Assembly: GCF_017052465.1 (NCBI RefSeq) | Contig: NZ_JAFHKT010000130.1 | Coordinates: 1-64,000 of the forward strand | Source of the DNA: Arthrobacter pascens | Lineage (GTDB): Bacteria; Actinomycetota; Actinomycetes; Actinomycetales; Micrococcaceae | DNA length: 64,000 nt | Direction of reading: 5' to 3' | Shown: piece by piece, positions 1-9,312 of the stretch | Numbering within the stretch: position 1 is the first letter of the stretch | How the letters are laid out: every line of letters starts with the position of its first letter | Position numbers and translations under genes: made by a program | The notes under the pieces: model-generated | Told to the model about the DNA's origin: nothing | Seen by the model: only the letters and a program-made list of their open reading frames with translations | The model's database searches: none

Positions 1-620
1 AACGGCTGCGTGCGGACGTCGTCGATGCTGCGGATCAGCACCTGCGCCAGCGGAGCCGAGATCGGGATGGCCAGTGTGGCCACCGGCAGGACCAGCCCCA
101 GTGCCTCGGGCGGGTTGATGACCGGGATGAGCTTCAGCTGGAAGGAGAAGACCTGGATCAGCACGATGCCGAGCCAGAAGACCGGCACCGAGATGAAGAG
201 CGAGGGCAGCGACTGGATCGCGTTCCGCAGCCAGCTGAAGGGTGCCAGGCTGGAGAGGAACGCGATGGCCACCGCCAGGACCACGGCTGCGAAGAATCCC
301 AGTCCGGCCAGGGCGAGCGTGGCCGGGACGTTGGCGGCCAGCTGCTCCACAACGGGAACACCCGCCTGCACCGAATAGCCGAGGTTTCCGGTCAGGAAGC
401 CGCCCAGGGAGTGCACGTACTGCAGGATCAGCGGCGTGTCCGCGCCGTAGGATGCGCGGATATCCTCGATCTCCGCGGGGCTTAGCCCCATGTCAGGATT
501 TTGGTACTTGATCAGGAGGGCGTCGCCCGGCAGTGCCTGGAGCAGCACAAAGGCGATGGTGAAGGCAGCCCACAGCACCAGTACGGCCTGCCCTATCCGG
601 CTCAGAAGGTAGCGCTGCAT
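1..620 (-). CDS. Dipeptide/oligopeptide ABC transporter permease (DppB-type), partial
   Basis: Inner-membrane permease subunit of a peptide/nickel-type ABC importer. The gene starts with ATG at 620 and runs off the left edge, so only about 206 residues are visible. The N-terminus begins MQRYLLSRIGQAVLVLWAAF, the usual first membrane segment of DppB-type permeases, followed by a periplasmic loop containing GDALLIKYQNPDMGLSPAEI and further hydrophobic segments. It begins one base after the stop of the substrate-binding protein gene at 622, so the two form one operon with the binding protein first. The substrate cannot be read from the sequence. Confidence 0.9.
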   Translation of the reverse strand, partial: MQRYLLSRIGQAVLVLWAAFTIAFVLLQALPGDALLIKYQNPDMGLSPAEIEDIRASYGADTPLILQYVHSLGGFLTGNLGYSVQAGVPVVEQLAANVPATLALAGLGFFAAVVLAVAIAFLSSLAPFSWLRNAIQSLPSLFISVPVFWLGIVLIQVFSFQLKLIPVINPPEALGLVLPVATLAIPISAPLAQVLIRSIDDVRTQP

Positions 621-621
621 G

Positions 622-2289
622 TCAGTGCTTTGCGAGCCAGACGCCGTACAGGCTTGGGCGGCCTACAGCTTCGAACGCCAGTCCCTGCAGGTACGGGGCG
701 GCCGCGAAGACCTGGGGCTCTTCGAAGATCGGAATCACGAGGGCCTGGTCGATCAGGTGGTTCTGGATGTCCGCGACGTCCTTGAGCCGCTGCTCCGGAT
801 CGGTGCGGGCGGTTTCTGTTTCCAGGAGCGTGTTGAGCTTTTCATCCACAAAGCTCTTGACCTTCTGGCTGCTGCCGCCCTTCTGCAGCAGCGCATCACG
901 GTTCTTGGGATAGAACTGGCTCTTGATGACGTCCGGATCGGCCCGTCCCACCATCGCCACGGCCACCGGGGTTTTCTCCGGGTCGAGGTTGTCCACCGTC
1001 TTGCTGCCGGAATCGCCGGCCAGGACGTTGAGCTTCACGCCTACCTTTTCCCACTGCTGGGCGACGAGCTGCAGCACCGCCTTGTTCTGGGGCTGCGGCA
1101 GGGATTCGTAAATGGTCAGCGACAGCGTGGCGCCGTCCTTGCTGCGGATTCCGTCAGCGCCGACCCTCCACCCGGCCTCGTCCAGCAGCTCCTTGGCCTT
1201 CTCGGGGTCGTGGCCGAGCTTGGCGGAGAGGTCAACGTAGCCGGTTGCTTCCTTGGCGAGAACCGAGGTGGCCGCCGGGTAGTTTTCCGAGAAGATGGTC
1301 TCCACGACCTCCTTCGTGTCGGTGGCCTTCAAGAGTGCCTGCCGGACCCGGACATCAGACACCAGGGCGTTGTCGGGGCGGAACACGACGCTGTCGTTGA
1401 CGCCGCGGGTGCCGGGAGCGAAGAGCTTGTAATCCTTCGCAGCGACCTGCTTCTCGTCGTAGGCCTGCACCTGCCGGATCAGGTCACCCTGCCCGGCCAG
1501 CAGCGAGCCGGTGCGCACGCTGTCCTCCGGGGTCACCACGATCTTGACGGTGTCGAGGTAAGCGCGGCCCTGGTGCTTTGCCGTCTTCGGCCCCCAGTTG
1601 TAGTCTGCCCGGGCCTTCAGGACAACTTCCTTGCCCAGCACTTCGCTGGCGACGGTGAACGGACCGCTGCCAATGATGTTCTTGGCGTTCCCCAAATCGT
1701 CGAACTTCCGGTCCAGCGTGCTGACGGACACGATGCCCGAGCCGATGGTGGCCGTGCCCTGGAGGAAGCCCGGGGAGGACTTCTTGAAGTGGAACTTCAC
1801 AGTTAGCGGGTCGATGACCTCGCTGTGGTCGTAGTTGTTGATCACCTCGGACACGGGCTGGTTCAGCGCCTTGTTGCCGAGGCCGTACGTGTCGAAGTTA
1901 CGGGCGACGGCGGCTGCGTCCACCGGCGTTCCATCGGAAAATGTGACCCCGCTGCGGAGCTTGAAGGTATATTCCGTCAGCTGGGGGTTACTGGTCCAGG
2001 ATTCCGCCAGCCACGGCTCGATTTTCAGCGTTTCCGGGTCCTGGTAGGTCAGCTTGTCCGTGATCTGGTTCAGGATCCCGCCGTTGGGGTAGAACCCGCC
2101 GGCCGGGGGATACAGGTTGGTGTGTGCCTGCTGTTCCAGGTACACCAAGGTGCCGCCGGTAACAGGCGTACCCGTGGCGTCAGCGGCCGTCGTGGCGTTC
2201 GTGCCTCCGCTGCAGCCGGCCAGGACGCTGGCGAGTGTCAGTGCGGCGATCCCGGCCGTGACGGCCCGGACGGTTTTGGGAAGAGCCAA
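622..2289 (-). CDS. ABC transporter substrate-binding lipoprotein, SBP_bac_5 family
   Basis: Extracytoplasmic binding protein of a dipeptide/oligopeptide/nickel-type importer, about 555 residues, a normal length for the family. I chose a TTG start at 2289 because AGAAGGA lies just upstream and because it places a signal peptide directly at the N-terminus, ending in lipobox LAGC; the in-frame ATG at 2400 would add 37 residues before the signal. Family features include the LVYLEQQAHTNLYPP opening strand, the TYQDPETLKIEPWLAESW segment and SGVTFSDGTPVDAAAV. The permease gene follows after one base. Confidence 0.9.
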   Translation of the reverse strand: MALPKTVRAVTAGIAALTLASVLAGCSGGTNATTAADATGTPVTGGTLVYLEQQAHTNLYPPAGGFYPNGGILNQITDKLTYQDPETLKIEPWLAESWTSNPQLTEYTFKLRSGVTFSDGTPVDAAAVARNFDTYGLGNKALNQPVSEVINNYDHSEVIDPLTVKFHFKKSSPGFLQGTATIGSGIVSVSTLDRKFDDLGNAKNIIGSGPFTVASEVLGKEVVLKARADYNWGPKTAKHQGRAYLDTVKIVVTPEDSVRTGSLLAGQGDLIRQVQAYDEKQVAAKDYKLFAPGTRGVNDSVVFRPDNALVSDVRVRQALLKATDTKEVVETIFSENYPAATSVLAKEATGYVDLSAKLGHDPEKAKELLDEAGWRVGADGIRSKDGATLSLTIYESLPQPQNKAVLQLVAQQWEKVGVKLNVLAGDSGSKTVDNLDPEKTPVAVAMVGRADPDVIKSQFYPKNRDALLQKGGSSQKVKSFVDEKLNTLLETETARTDPEQRLKDVADIQNHLIDQALVIPIFEEPQVFAAAPYLQGLAFEAVGRPSLYGVWLAKH

Positions 2290-2658
2290 GGTGGTTCCTT
2301 CTTTCAGATGCGGGTCGCGAAGCTCAACCAGGGAGCGGCGTGTGGAAGTCTTGGCTTCACCATAGGAGCGCGCGGGGTCGGGTGCGAAGCCGCCTGACAT
2401 CGGCGGTCACCGCAGTTCGCACGGCGCAAAGTGCAGTCATTTTCCGCAATGCTGCGCGGGCCTTCGAACGGGCAGCGCGGAGATCAGGCTGTGACGGAGG
2501 CGGACCACGCCGACCATGAAGCGACGTGCAGGGACAAGCCGATTCCGATTCCGTGGGCGGCCGCCCGCAGTACTTCAGCAGGAAGATAGGGCACAAAGCT
2601 GTGCGAGGTGGGCGGGCAGTGACCGGCGTGGGCCCGTTACGCCCTCGCGGTGCGGTGC
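2290..2658. other. Intergenic region upstream of the binding-protein gene
   Basis: About 370 bases between two minus-strand genes. It must hold the promoter of the peptide importer operon and the 3' end region of the PLP dehydratase transcript. Open frames crossing it overlap the dehydratase on the same strand out of frame and show no recognisable protein. I saw no convincing terminator hairpin or operator. Confidence 0.5.
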
Positions 2659-3600
2659 CTAGGGGGTTGGGTCGCCGAGGGTGCAGGGGTCGGTGTTCGC
2701 CCCACAGATAATCACGGCTACACGTTCGTCTTTCTGGGGCACATAGGCGCCGGAGGTGAGAGCGGCGAGGGCCGTCGCGGCCCCGTATTCGGCGGGGATG
2801 CGGTACTCGCTCCATAACTGTGCCCGGGCGGCGATGATGGCGTCATCGTTGACCAGCACGGACACAGGCGGTTCCTGCGAAGCCATGCTGAAGGCGATGT
2901 CGCCCAGGCGGCGTGCTCCCAGGGAGTCTGCGGCGACACCGGAAACGGTGACGTCGACCGGCCGGCCTGCCGCCAGCGCCGCATGCAAGGTAGGGATAGT
3001 GACGGGTTCCACCGCCACGATCCTCGCCCTGCCCGCTGCCGCCGCAGCCAAGCCCGCGTACAGGCCGCCCCCGCCGACGGCGACGACGATGGTGTCGATG
3101 CCGGGTTCGTCCTGGAGGATTTCCTCGGCGATGGTGCCGGCTCCGGCGGCGATTTCGGGCTGGTCGTAGGCGTGGCAAAACAGTGCACCGCTTTGGGCAA
3201 CGTACTCCTGTGCTGCCTCGTAGGCATCGATGTACTCGGCGCCGGCTTGCCGGACCGTCGCCTTGTACGCAAGGAGCCGCTCGACCTTCACGCGCGGGGC
3301 GTTCTCGGGTACAAACACCGTAGCGGGGACACCCAGAGCGGCGGCGGCGTATGCGTTGGCCAGTCCGGCGTTTCCGCCGGACGCGGCGACGACGCCGACG
3401 GCGGGGTCGAGCTCTCCGCGCTCCAGGGCGGCGAGCTGACGGTTGAAAGCTCCACGGGCTTTGAAGACCCCTGTGTGTTGCAGGAATTCGCACTTGAGCC
3501 ACAGCGGAGCAGAGGAGCTGCCGCCGCGGAGCAGGGGCGTGCGCCGGACATGTTTGCTGATTCGCCTCTCGGCGGCGAGTACGTCATCTCGTGTGATCAT
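2659..3600 (-). CDS. PLP-dependent threonine/serine dehydratase family protein
   Basis: Fold-type II PLP enzyme of about 313 residues, without the C-terminal ACT regulatory domain of biosynthetic IlvA, so more like catabolic threonine/serine dehydratases or serine racemases. The PLP lysine lies in GVFKARGAFN, the substrate loop is ASGGNAG (the family usually has S-x-G-N-H, so His is replaced by Ala) and the phosphate-binding glycine loop is VGGGGLYAG. Start at ATG 3600 has AGGA eight bases upstream. It stands alone, downstream of the broken glucosidase gene. The missing histidine in the substrate loop suggests a substrate other than plain threonine. Confidence 0.85.
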   Translation of the reverse strand: MITRDDVLAAERRISKHVRRTPLLRGGSSSAPLWLKCEFLQHTGVFKARGAFNRQLAALERGELDPAVGVVAASGGNAGLANAYAAAALGVPATVFVPENAPRVKVERLLAYKATVRQAGAEYIDAYEAAQEYVAQSGALFCHAYDQPEIAAGAGTIAEEILQDEPGIDTIVVAVGGGGLYAGLAAAAAGRARIVAVEPVTIPTLHAALAAGRPVDVTVSGVAADSLGARRLGDIAFSMASQEPPVSVLVNDDAIIAARAQLWSEYRIPAEYGAATALAALTSGAYVPQKDERVAVIICGANTDPCTLGDPTP

Positions 3601-3668
3601 CGGTTGTATCCTGCCACGTGTTGGTCGAGTTGGTAGCTCTTGGGCGTTTGGCAGGATAGAGGAAAAAG

Positions 3669-5857
3669 TCAGCCCAAGGGCGGCAGGTCCGTCTGGCGCC
3701 GCTTTTCCGTTCGGCGGCGGGCAGCCTCCTCGACCAGTTCTGACATCCACGGACGGTGCCCCCGGTGGAACACCATTCCTTCGGGCAGTCCCTGGACGGA
3801 CGGGGCGGAATTGTCAATGTCGATGGTGATGCGGCCACCGCCCAGCGGGGCGTTGGTGATGTGCAGGTCCCCGAAGGACTCCGGAAGGACGGGATCCATC
3901 CACACACCGCCGGCGGAAACGACGGGGTCATACCGCATCAGGCTCGTCACCAGCTGGATCGGCGCCGTCGCTGCCCATGCCTGCGGCGAGCACGCCGTCG
4001 GATAGGGGACGGGGGCGGTGATCTGTTCCCGGCTGAATCCGCAAAACAGCTCCGGGAGACGACCGTCGGAATGCTCGGCTGCGTCCAGCATGCCGGTGGC
4101 GATCCGTTGCGCCTCGGCCACGAAGCCATAGCGGAGCAGGCCAGCTGCGACGATTGCATTGTCATGGGGCCACACCGATCCGTTGTGGTAGCTGGCCGGG
4201 TTGTAGGCGCCCATGTCGCTGCCTAGTGTACGGACACCCCAACCGCTGAACATTTCCGGGGACATCAGCCGCTCGGCCACCTGTGGGGCTTTGTCCTCGT
4301 CAATGAGGCCTTGCAACAGGCAGTGCCCCATGTTCGACGCGCATGCGTCGACCTGCCGCTTCTTGCCATCAAGGGCGATGGCGTAGTACCCGCGCTCGGG
4401 TATCCAAAATTGCTCGTTGAACCGTCTCTTCAGCTGCGCGGCGCGGTCGGCGAGTTCGTTTCCCAGAGCTGTGTCCCCGGCGTCGTACGCCAGCCACGCG
4501 CGCGACAGATAGGCGACGTAGACGTAGGCCTGGACCTCGCAGAGTGCGATCGGAGGCTCGGCCAGCGTGCCGTCAGCGAAGTTGATCCCGTCCCAGGAAT
4601 CTTTCCAACCCTGGTTGATTAGCCCCTGGTCATTGAGGCGCTCGTACTCGACGAACCCGTCCCCGTCCTTGTCCCCGTAATTCATGATCCATTCCAGGGC
4701 AGGGTCTGCATGGGCAGCAGGGCAGCTATGGTCTCGGCGGCGAATCCCCAGCGGCTGACCGCTCCAAGTACCATCAGGAACAGGGGTGTGGCATCGACGC
4801 TGCCGTAGTAGTTTGACTTGCCGCCCAGCGATAACCCGCTGGAAACGTCGAGCCTGACCTCGTGGAGGATCTTGCCCGGTTCCTCCTCCGACAGCGGGTC
4901 CACCGCCTTCCCTTGGCGGTCTGCCAGGGTCTGCAGCGTGCCCAGGGCCAGGGAAGGATCCACCGGCAGCGCCATCGCTGAAGCCCACAGCGAGTCCCTG
5001 CCGAACAGCGTCATGAACCAGGGTGCGCCGGCTGCCACCACCACACGGTCCGGATGGTTAGGGTCCTCGATCCGGAGGGCGCCCAGATCGTCGTAACTGC
5101 GACGCAGAGTCCGTTGAATCGACCGGTTGCCCATCTGCAGCACCGGAATCTTCGCCACCCACTCCCGCCGGCGCCGGTCCCGGGGGGACAATCCGTCCCC
5201 GTCAGGATGGACAAAAGCCGCCGGGGAAATGGCTCCCTCGGTGCTGGGCACCACGGTCAGGACGGTGCTCCAGTGGCCGTGCGGCGGGACGGATACGCGG
5301 TACGTCAGGGCCCCGGGCCCAACGTCTGCACCAGGTGCCTGGATGGCGACGCCCTTCCGGACGTCCTGCCAGGCCGCCCGGATGGTCAGCGCGCTGCCAT
5401 CGGTCTCGCGGATTTCGTCCCAGTGCCGCTGGATCCGCGCCTCTTTCACCTCGAAAAGATCGGCGAAATCCGCCTCAATCTTCAGGGAGATCACGCATTC
5501 GGAGGGCTTAGGGGAGTAGTTGCGGACGGTGACCTGCTCCTGAAATCCCGCCCCCACTTCGCGCAGCCGCTCGACGATCAACGGGCTGTCCGCATACCCG
5601 TCCGAGCGGGAAACCCGCCCGACAAACAGGGCACGGTAGGGCTCCTTCGTCTCCGCAGTCAGCGGCTCAAGGGGCTGGCCGTTAATCATGAGGCTCCAGC
5701 CGGAAAGGATCCGGGCGTCCTGGACGAAAAGGCCATGCGGATGTTCGGCATGGATGTCCCCGTTGGGCAGTGAAATACAGAAGGACGATCCCTCGACCAA
5801 AGTGACAGTCCCGGCCCCGAGCGGACCGGCCGCCGTATCAGCATTCCAACCAGCCAT
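3669..5857 (-). pseudogene. Amylo-alpha-1,6-glucosidase (glycogen debranching type), frameshifted
   Basis: Two overlapping frames together match the whole of the intact 719-residue protein at 39793-41952. The first part starts at ATG 5857 (MAGWNADTAAG, GAGGGG six bases upstream) and reads through the GDE N-terminal domain to a premature stop at 4682. The second part resumes in another frame at about HADPALEWIMNYGDKDGD and ends at 3669. The cause is a single missing base: the run reads TGGG at 4711-4714 where the paralogue has TGGGG (about 40803), both flanked by near-identical sequence. The intact enzyme would be a GH-type alpha-glucosidase of uncertain sugar. It could be a true pseudogene, a recent mutation or a sequencing error in a G run. 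Confidence 0.85.
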
Positions 5858-6068
5858 CGCGGACCCCTCAAGCTGCCGTTGTCCCTGGAGCGCGCCCGCT
5901 GTCAGCGCCACTTCTCCACACGACGCTACCCTTGCTTGCGCCCCCAAACCAGAGCCCTGCTTCGCGTTTCAGCGGCAACGGTCCTGCTGGAATAAGTGTC
6001 ACGCCGCTGGCTGAACGGCGCTCCCGAACAGGATGTCGCCGGCGCCGGTCGTGGGGTAGGGTCGTCCG

Positions 6069-6839
6069 GTGACTTCTTACGGCATCCTTGGAGTTGGTTC
6101 AATCGCGACGGCGATCGTCACTGGGCTTTGTGACGGGGTGGTCGACCCGCCAGAGATCGTGCTTTCCCCAAGGAATGCCGAACGTGCGGCAGAGCTCGCG
6201 GCCCGGTTGCCATCGGTGCGGGTGGCCAGGGACAACCAGCAGGTCGTGGACGACAGTGAGGTGGTGGTCGTCTGCCTGCTGCCCATCCACGCCGCAGAGG
6301 TGCTAGGTGGGCTGCAGTTCCGCGCCAACCACGCCGTGGTCAGCGCGATAGCCGGACTCCCTCTCGCGCAGCTGGCCGGACTGGTCGCGCCCGCGACGGA
6401 CATCGCACGAAGCATCCCGCTCAGCGCCGTGGCGACCCGCGGAAGCGTGACACCCGTGTTCCCGGCGACGCCGGCGGCAACGGGGGTGTACGACCGGCTT
6501 GGCGGGAGCCTGGAGATCGCCAACGAGGTGGCATATGAATCGGTGTCCGCGGCATCCGCCACGGTCGCGGCGTACTTTCGCTACCTCGGAACGATCGCAG
6601 ACTGGCTGTCCGGCCGCGGCATTCCGACAGCAGCGGCGCGCCGCTACGTCGCCGACACCTTCGCGGCCCTGTCCGGCGAACTCGACTCGCCTGGCGCTGA
6701 CTTCACTGCCCTCGCCCAGGCACACACTACGCCCGGAGGGCTCAACGAGCAGTTCGCGCGCGACCTTGACGCCGCAGGAACGTACGACGCTGTGCAGGCC
6801 GGCCTCGACGCGCTGCTTGCGAGGATCGCTGAGAAGTAG
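6069..6839 (+). CDS. Pyrroline-5-carboxylate reductase family protein (ProC-like)
   Basis: NAD(P)H-dependent reductase-like protein of 256 residues. The N-terminal Rossmann motif GILGVGSIATAIVTGL is clear, followed by an NADP-type second strand region (SPRNAERAAEL) and VVCLLPIHAAEVL. The C-terminal helical dimerisation domain carries HTTPGGLNEQFARDL, matching the TTPGG(T/L) signature of ProC. Start is GTG at 6069 with only a weak upstream purine stretch. ProC makes proline from pyrroline-5-carboxylate, but this diverged copy stands alone and may be one of several ProC-like oxidoreductases in the genome. Confidence 0.85.
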   Translation: MTSYGILGVGSIATAIVTGLCDGVVDPPEIVLSPRNAERAAELAARLPSVRVARDNQQVVDDSEVVVVCLLPIHAAEVLGGLQFRANHAVVSAIAGLPLAQLAGLVAPATDIARSIPLSAVATRGSVTPVFPATPAATGVYDRLGGSLEIANEVAYESVSAASATVAAYFRYLGTIADWLSGRGIPTAAARRYVADTFAALSGELDSPGADFTALAQAHTTPGGLNEQFARDLDAAGTYDAVQAGLDALLARIAEK

Positions 6840-6979
6840 CAATCGATAGTCCGGCGGACCCAGTGGCGCGCTTCCTTGGCTTCACATGTGAACTGAGCCA
6901 GTAACGCCGGCCGCCGCGTAGCCCCGCCTGACAGCAGGAGGAGAGCTGTCCAGTTAGGGGGATGCTGAACGATGGATCG

Positions 6980-7594
6980 CTACCCCTGGCTGATGTCGAC
7001 GCCGGTGATCGGCGCGCCCGCGCGCTCGTACATGAGGGAGACCGCACCTTTCGGGAACGACTGCGGCGGCTGCGCGAGCCGGAACGCCGCCGGCACGCCA
7101 GTGCCGTCGGCAAACAGCCGCTTGCCCGATCCGAAGGTGAGCGGGTAGAGGAAGAGGTTCAGCCGGTCGACGAGGTCGGCGTCGAGCAGCGATCGCGCGA
7201 GGTCGCCGCTGCCGATGACGTGGATGTCGTTGAACCGGTTCTTCAGCGCGGCCACCTCAGCGACATCCGATAGCGCCGTGGTGCCCTCCCACGCGGGGTC
7301 GGTCAGGGAGCGCGACACGACGAACTTCGGCAGGGCGTTGAACGTCACCGCGATCGGGTCGTCGTCGCCCCGGGTGGGCCAGAACGCCGCGAAGATGTCG
7401 TAGGTTTTGCGTCCGAGCAGCAGTGCGTCCATGCGGTTGATGCCGGCGCCGATCGCCTCGCCGGTCTCGTCGTCGAAATACGCACCCTGCCAGCCGCCGA
7501 ACTCGAAGCCGCCCTCGCGGTCCTCGTCGGGGCCACCCGGCGCCTGGTACACGCCGTCGAGGGTGATGAACAGGTCGACCGAGAGGATTCCCAT
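6980..7594 (-). CDS. Dihydrofolate reductase family protein (RibD C-terminal-like)
   Basis: About 204 residues, cytosolic. The N-terminus MGILSVDLFITLDGVYQAPGG and the central LLLGRKTYDIFAAFWP and FVVSRSLTDPAWEGTT segments are typical of the RibD_C/YyaP-like branch of the DHFR superfamily, whose members bind NADPH but mostly have no proven substrate. Later motif IHVIGSGDLARSLLDADLVD is the second nucleotide-binding segment. Start at ATG 7594 is supported by AAGGAG six bases upstream. A second member of the family lies at 37599-38138. Confidence 0.85.
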   Translation of the reverse strand: MGILSVDLFITLDGVYQAPGGPDEDREGGFEFGGWQGAYFDDETGEAIGAGINRMDALLLGRKTYDIFAAFWPTRGDDDPIAVTFNALPKFVVSRSLTDPAWEGTTALSDVAEVAALKNRFNDIHVIGSGDLARSLLDADLVDRLNLFLYPLTFGSGKRLFADGTGVPAAFRLAQPPQSFPKGAVSLMYERAGAPITGVDISQG

Positions 7595-7747
7595 GGCGTG
7601 CTCCTTCGCGTGAACGGCGGCCGGATGCCGCCTTTACCTGGGCGTCGATGGGGATGGCCCGGAATCGACATCTGCGTGCCACATTATCGACCAACGCACG
7701 GCAGGTCGAGAGATGGGCGCCGGAAGGAATCAGATAGAGGGGGAGGG

Positions 7748-7778
7748 AACGCTCGGCTGGGATTCCCAGCCGAGCGTT
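7748..7778. terminator. Perfect inverted repeat, probable transcription terminator
   Basis: A 15-bp perfect stem (7748-7762 against 7764-7778) with a one-base centre lies between the symporter gene (stop at 7821, minus strand) and the DHFR-like gene (start at 7594, minus strand). A TTTT run follows on the plus strand only, so on the minus strand it would be a GC-rich hairpin with a short U tract. Its position fits termination after the symporter gene. Confidence 0.75.
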
Positions 7779-7820
7779 TTGCCTGCTGGACCACGCAGCA
7801 TGATGCAGCCCTTTGCTCCG

Positions 7821-9116
7821 CTATCGGACGGATGTCAGTTCTGCTTCTTCCAGGACCACAGTGGCCTCCCCGCCTTGGTTGTCGACGCCTTGGTTCTCGG
7901 CACGGGATGCCTTGTCGTGGCGGCGCCCGAGGACGGCGGTTGCGATGGCGTTGCCGAGGATATTCGTCGCTGTCCGGCCCATGTCGAGGAGTTGGTCAAT
8001 GACGAGCAGTACGGCGATTCCGGCGGCCGGGATACCGAACGCAGGTACGACGGCAGCCACGACGACGAGCGAACCGCGGGGGACGCCCGCCATGCCTTTG
8101 CTGCTCAACAGCAGCATGGCTGTCATCGCGATTTGCTGACCGAGGTCCATGTTGACGCCGTAGGCGTTCAGCAGGAACACCGAGGCGAACGTCATGTACA
8201 TCATGGAACCGTCAACGTTGAAGGAGTAGCCGAGCGGAAGGACGAATCCGGTGGTCCGCTTGTCGACGCCAAACGTGGTCAGCCCTTCAATGAGTTTCGG
8301 GAGTGCGGCTTCGCTGCTCGAGGTGGCGAAGGCAATGACCATGGGTTCCCGGACGGCGCGCACCAGGCCGAATGCCGCCTTACCGAGGAACAGTGTGGCG
8401 ACGGCGATCATAATCACCCACAGCCCGGAGAGGGATACGTAGAAGCCGCCGATGAACGAGGCGTAAGTTGCGAAGGCGTCGAATCCTTCGGCGGTGAAGG
8501 CTGCGGCAATAGCTGCAAAGACGCCGATGGGCGCGGCAAGCATGACGTACCCGGTGACCTTGAGCATGACTTCCATCAGTTCATCGACGGCATTCGCGAT
8601 CGAGGAATGCCCCTTCTTGCGCATGTTCAGGAGCGCAATGCCGAACAGTGCCCCGAAGACGAGGATCTGTAACGGGTTGTTGCTCGTCAGTGCGGCGAAG
8701 ACGCTGGTAGGGATGATGTTGGTGATGAATGACGGATAGTCAATGGGTTTGGATTCGATTCCAGCTTCACCCGTGGGCGCCAGGTGCAGACCCGCGCCGA
8801 CGTTGAGGAGGTGTGCCGTTATGAAGCCGAAGGCTCCTACCAGGGCGGAAGCAGCAATGAACCAGAGCAGTGAACGGGCAAAGAGCTTCCCGACTCCTGC
8901 TGATTTGGCTGCTCCGGCGATGCCGGAGACCAATGTGGCGAAGATCAGCGGTGCGATGATCATTTTGATCAGGTTCAGGAACATGTGTGTCACGGTGTCC
9001 AGGATGGTGACGAGTCCGTCACGCGTACCTTCGCGGAGGAGCCAGTGAGACAGCAGTCCGCCCGCGATGCCAGCCACGAGTGCGGCAAGAATCCATAACG
9101 TTGTCTTGTTTTTCAT
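7821..9116 (-). CDS. Dicarboxylate/amino acid:cation symporter (DAACS family, GltP/DctA-type)
   Basis: Membrane transporter of 431 residues that couples uptake of glutamate, aspartate or C4-dicarboxylates to protons or sodium. Family signatures are present in order: serine-rich re-entrant loop FATSSSEAALP, FVLPLGYSFNVDGSMMYM, MLLLSSKGMAGVP, and the substrate-binding DMGRTATNILGNAIAT helix. The N-terminus is MKNKTTLWILAALVAGIAGG. Start ATG 9116 has AGGA six bases upstream. It is divergent from an aspartate racemase-GntR pair with a palindromic operator in the 196-bp gap, so acidic amino acids are the likely cargo and shared control is likely. Confidence 0.93.
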   Translation of the reverse strand: MKNKTTLWILAALVAGIAGGLLSHWLLREGTRDGLVTILDTVTHMFLNLIKMIIAPLIFATLVSGIAGAAKSAGVGKLFARSLLWFIAASALVGAFGFITAHLLNVGAGLHLAPTGEAGIESKPIDYPSFITNIIPTSVFAALTSNNPLQILVFGALFGIALLNMRKKGHSSIANAVDELMEVMLKVTGYVMLAAPIGVFAAIAAAFTAEGFDAFATYASFIGGFYVSLSGLWVIMIAVATLFLGKAAFGLVRAVREPMVIAFATSSSEAALPKLIEGLTTFGVDKRTTGFVLPLGYSFNVDGSMMYMTFASVFLLNAYGVNMDLGQQIAMTAMLLLSSKGMAGVPRGSLVVVAAVVPAFGIPAAGIAVLLVIDQLLDMGRTATNILGNAIATAVLGRRHDKASRAENQGVDNQGGEATVVLEEAELTSVR

Positions 9117-9195
9117 GATGAGTCCTAACGGTCAAACGTTCAGGGCTGATGCTGGCCAAGTTGGATTGAGAGTGTGGGCTGCATCTCACTGCGTC

Positions 9196-9219
9196 CAGTG
9201 TGCAATATATCGCATACTG
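9196..9219. promoter_or_regulatory. 24-bp near-perfect palindrome, probable GntR operator
   Basis: Inverted repeat in the divergent gap between the symporter (start 9116) and the racemase (start 9313). The left half is CAGTGTGCAATA, and ten of twelve base pairs match across the centre. The first 15 bases recur exactly at 9291-9305. Best candidate regulator is the FCD-type GntR protein encoded at 10134-10838. Confidence 0.7.
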
Positions 9220-9290
9220 ACGTCAAGGGCGCGTGGATTCCCTTCCCCGCCTTTTATGAACTCCACGACTGGGATGTTTTACCTGATACG

Positions 9291-9307
9291 CAGTGTGCAA
9301 TATATTG
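9291..9307. promoter_or_regulatory. Second copy of the operator half, overlapping the racemase translation signal
   Basis: CAGTGTGCAATATAT is repeated from 9196-9210 and extended to the small palindrome CAATATATTG at 9298-9307. It abuts the GGAG ribosome binding site (9307-9310) of the racemase. A protein bound here would block transcription through the start region. Confidence 0.55.
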
Positions 9308-9312
9308 GAGGC

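Noticed and set aside
2983..3636. 217-residue plus-strand frame opposite the PLP dehydratase
   Set aside because: Antisense shadow; the minus strand carries clear PLP motifs.
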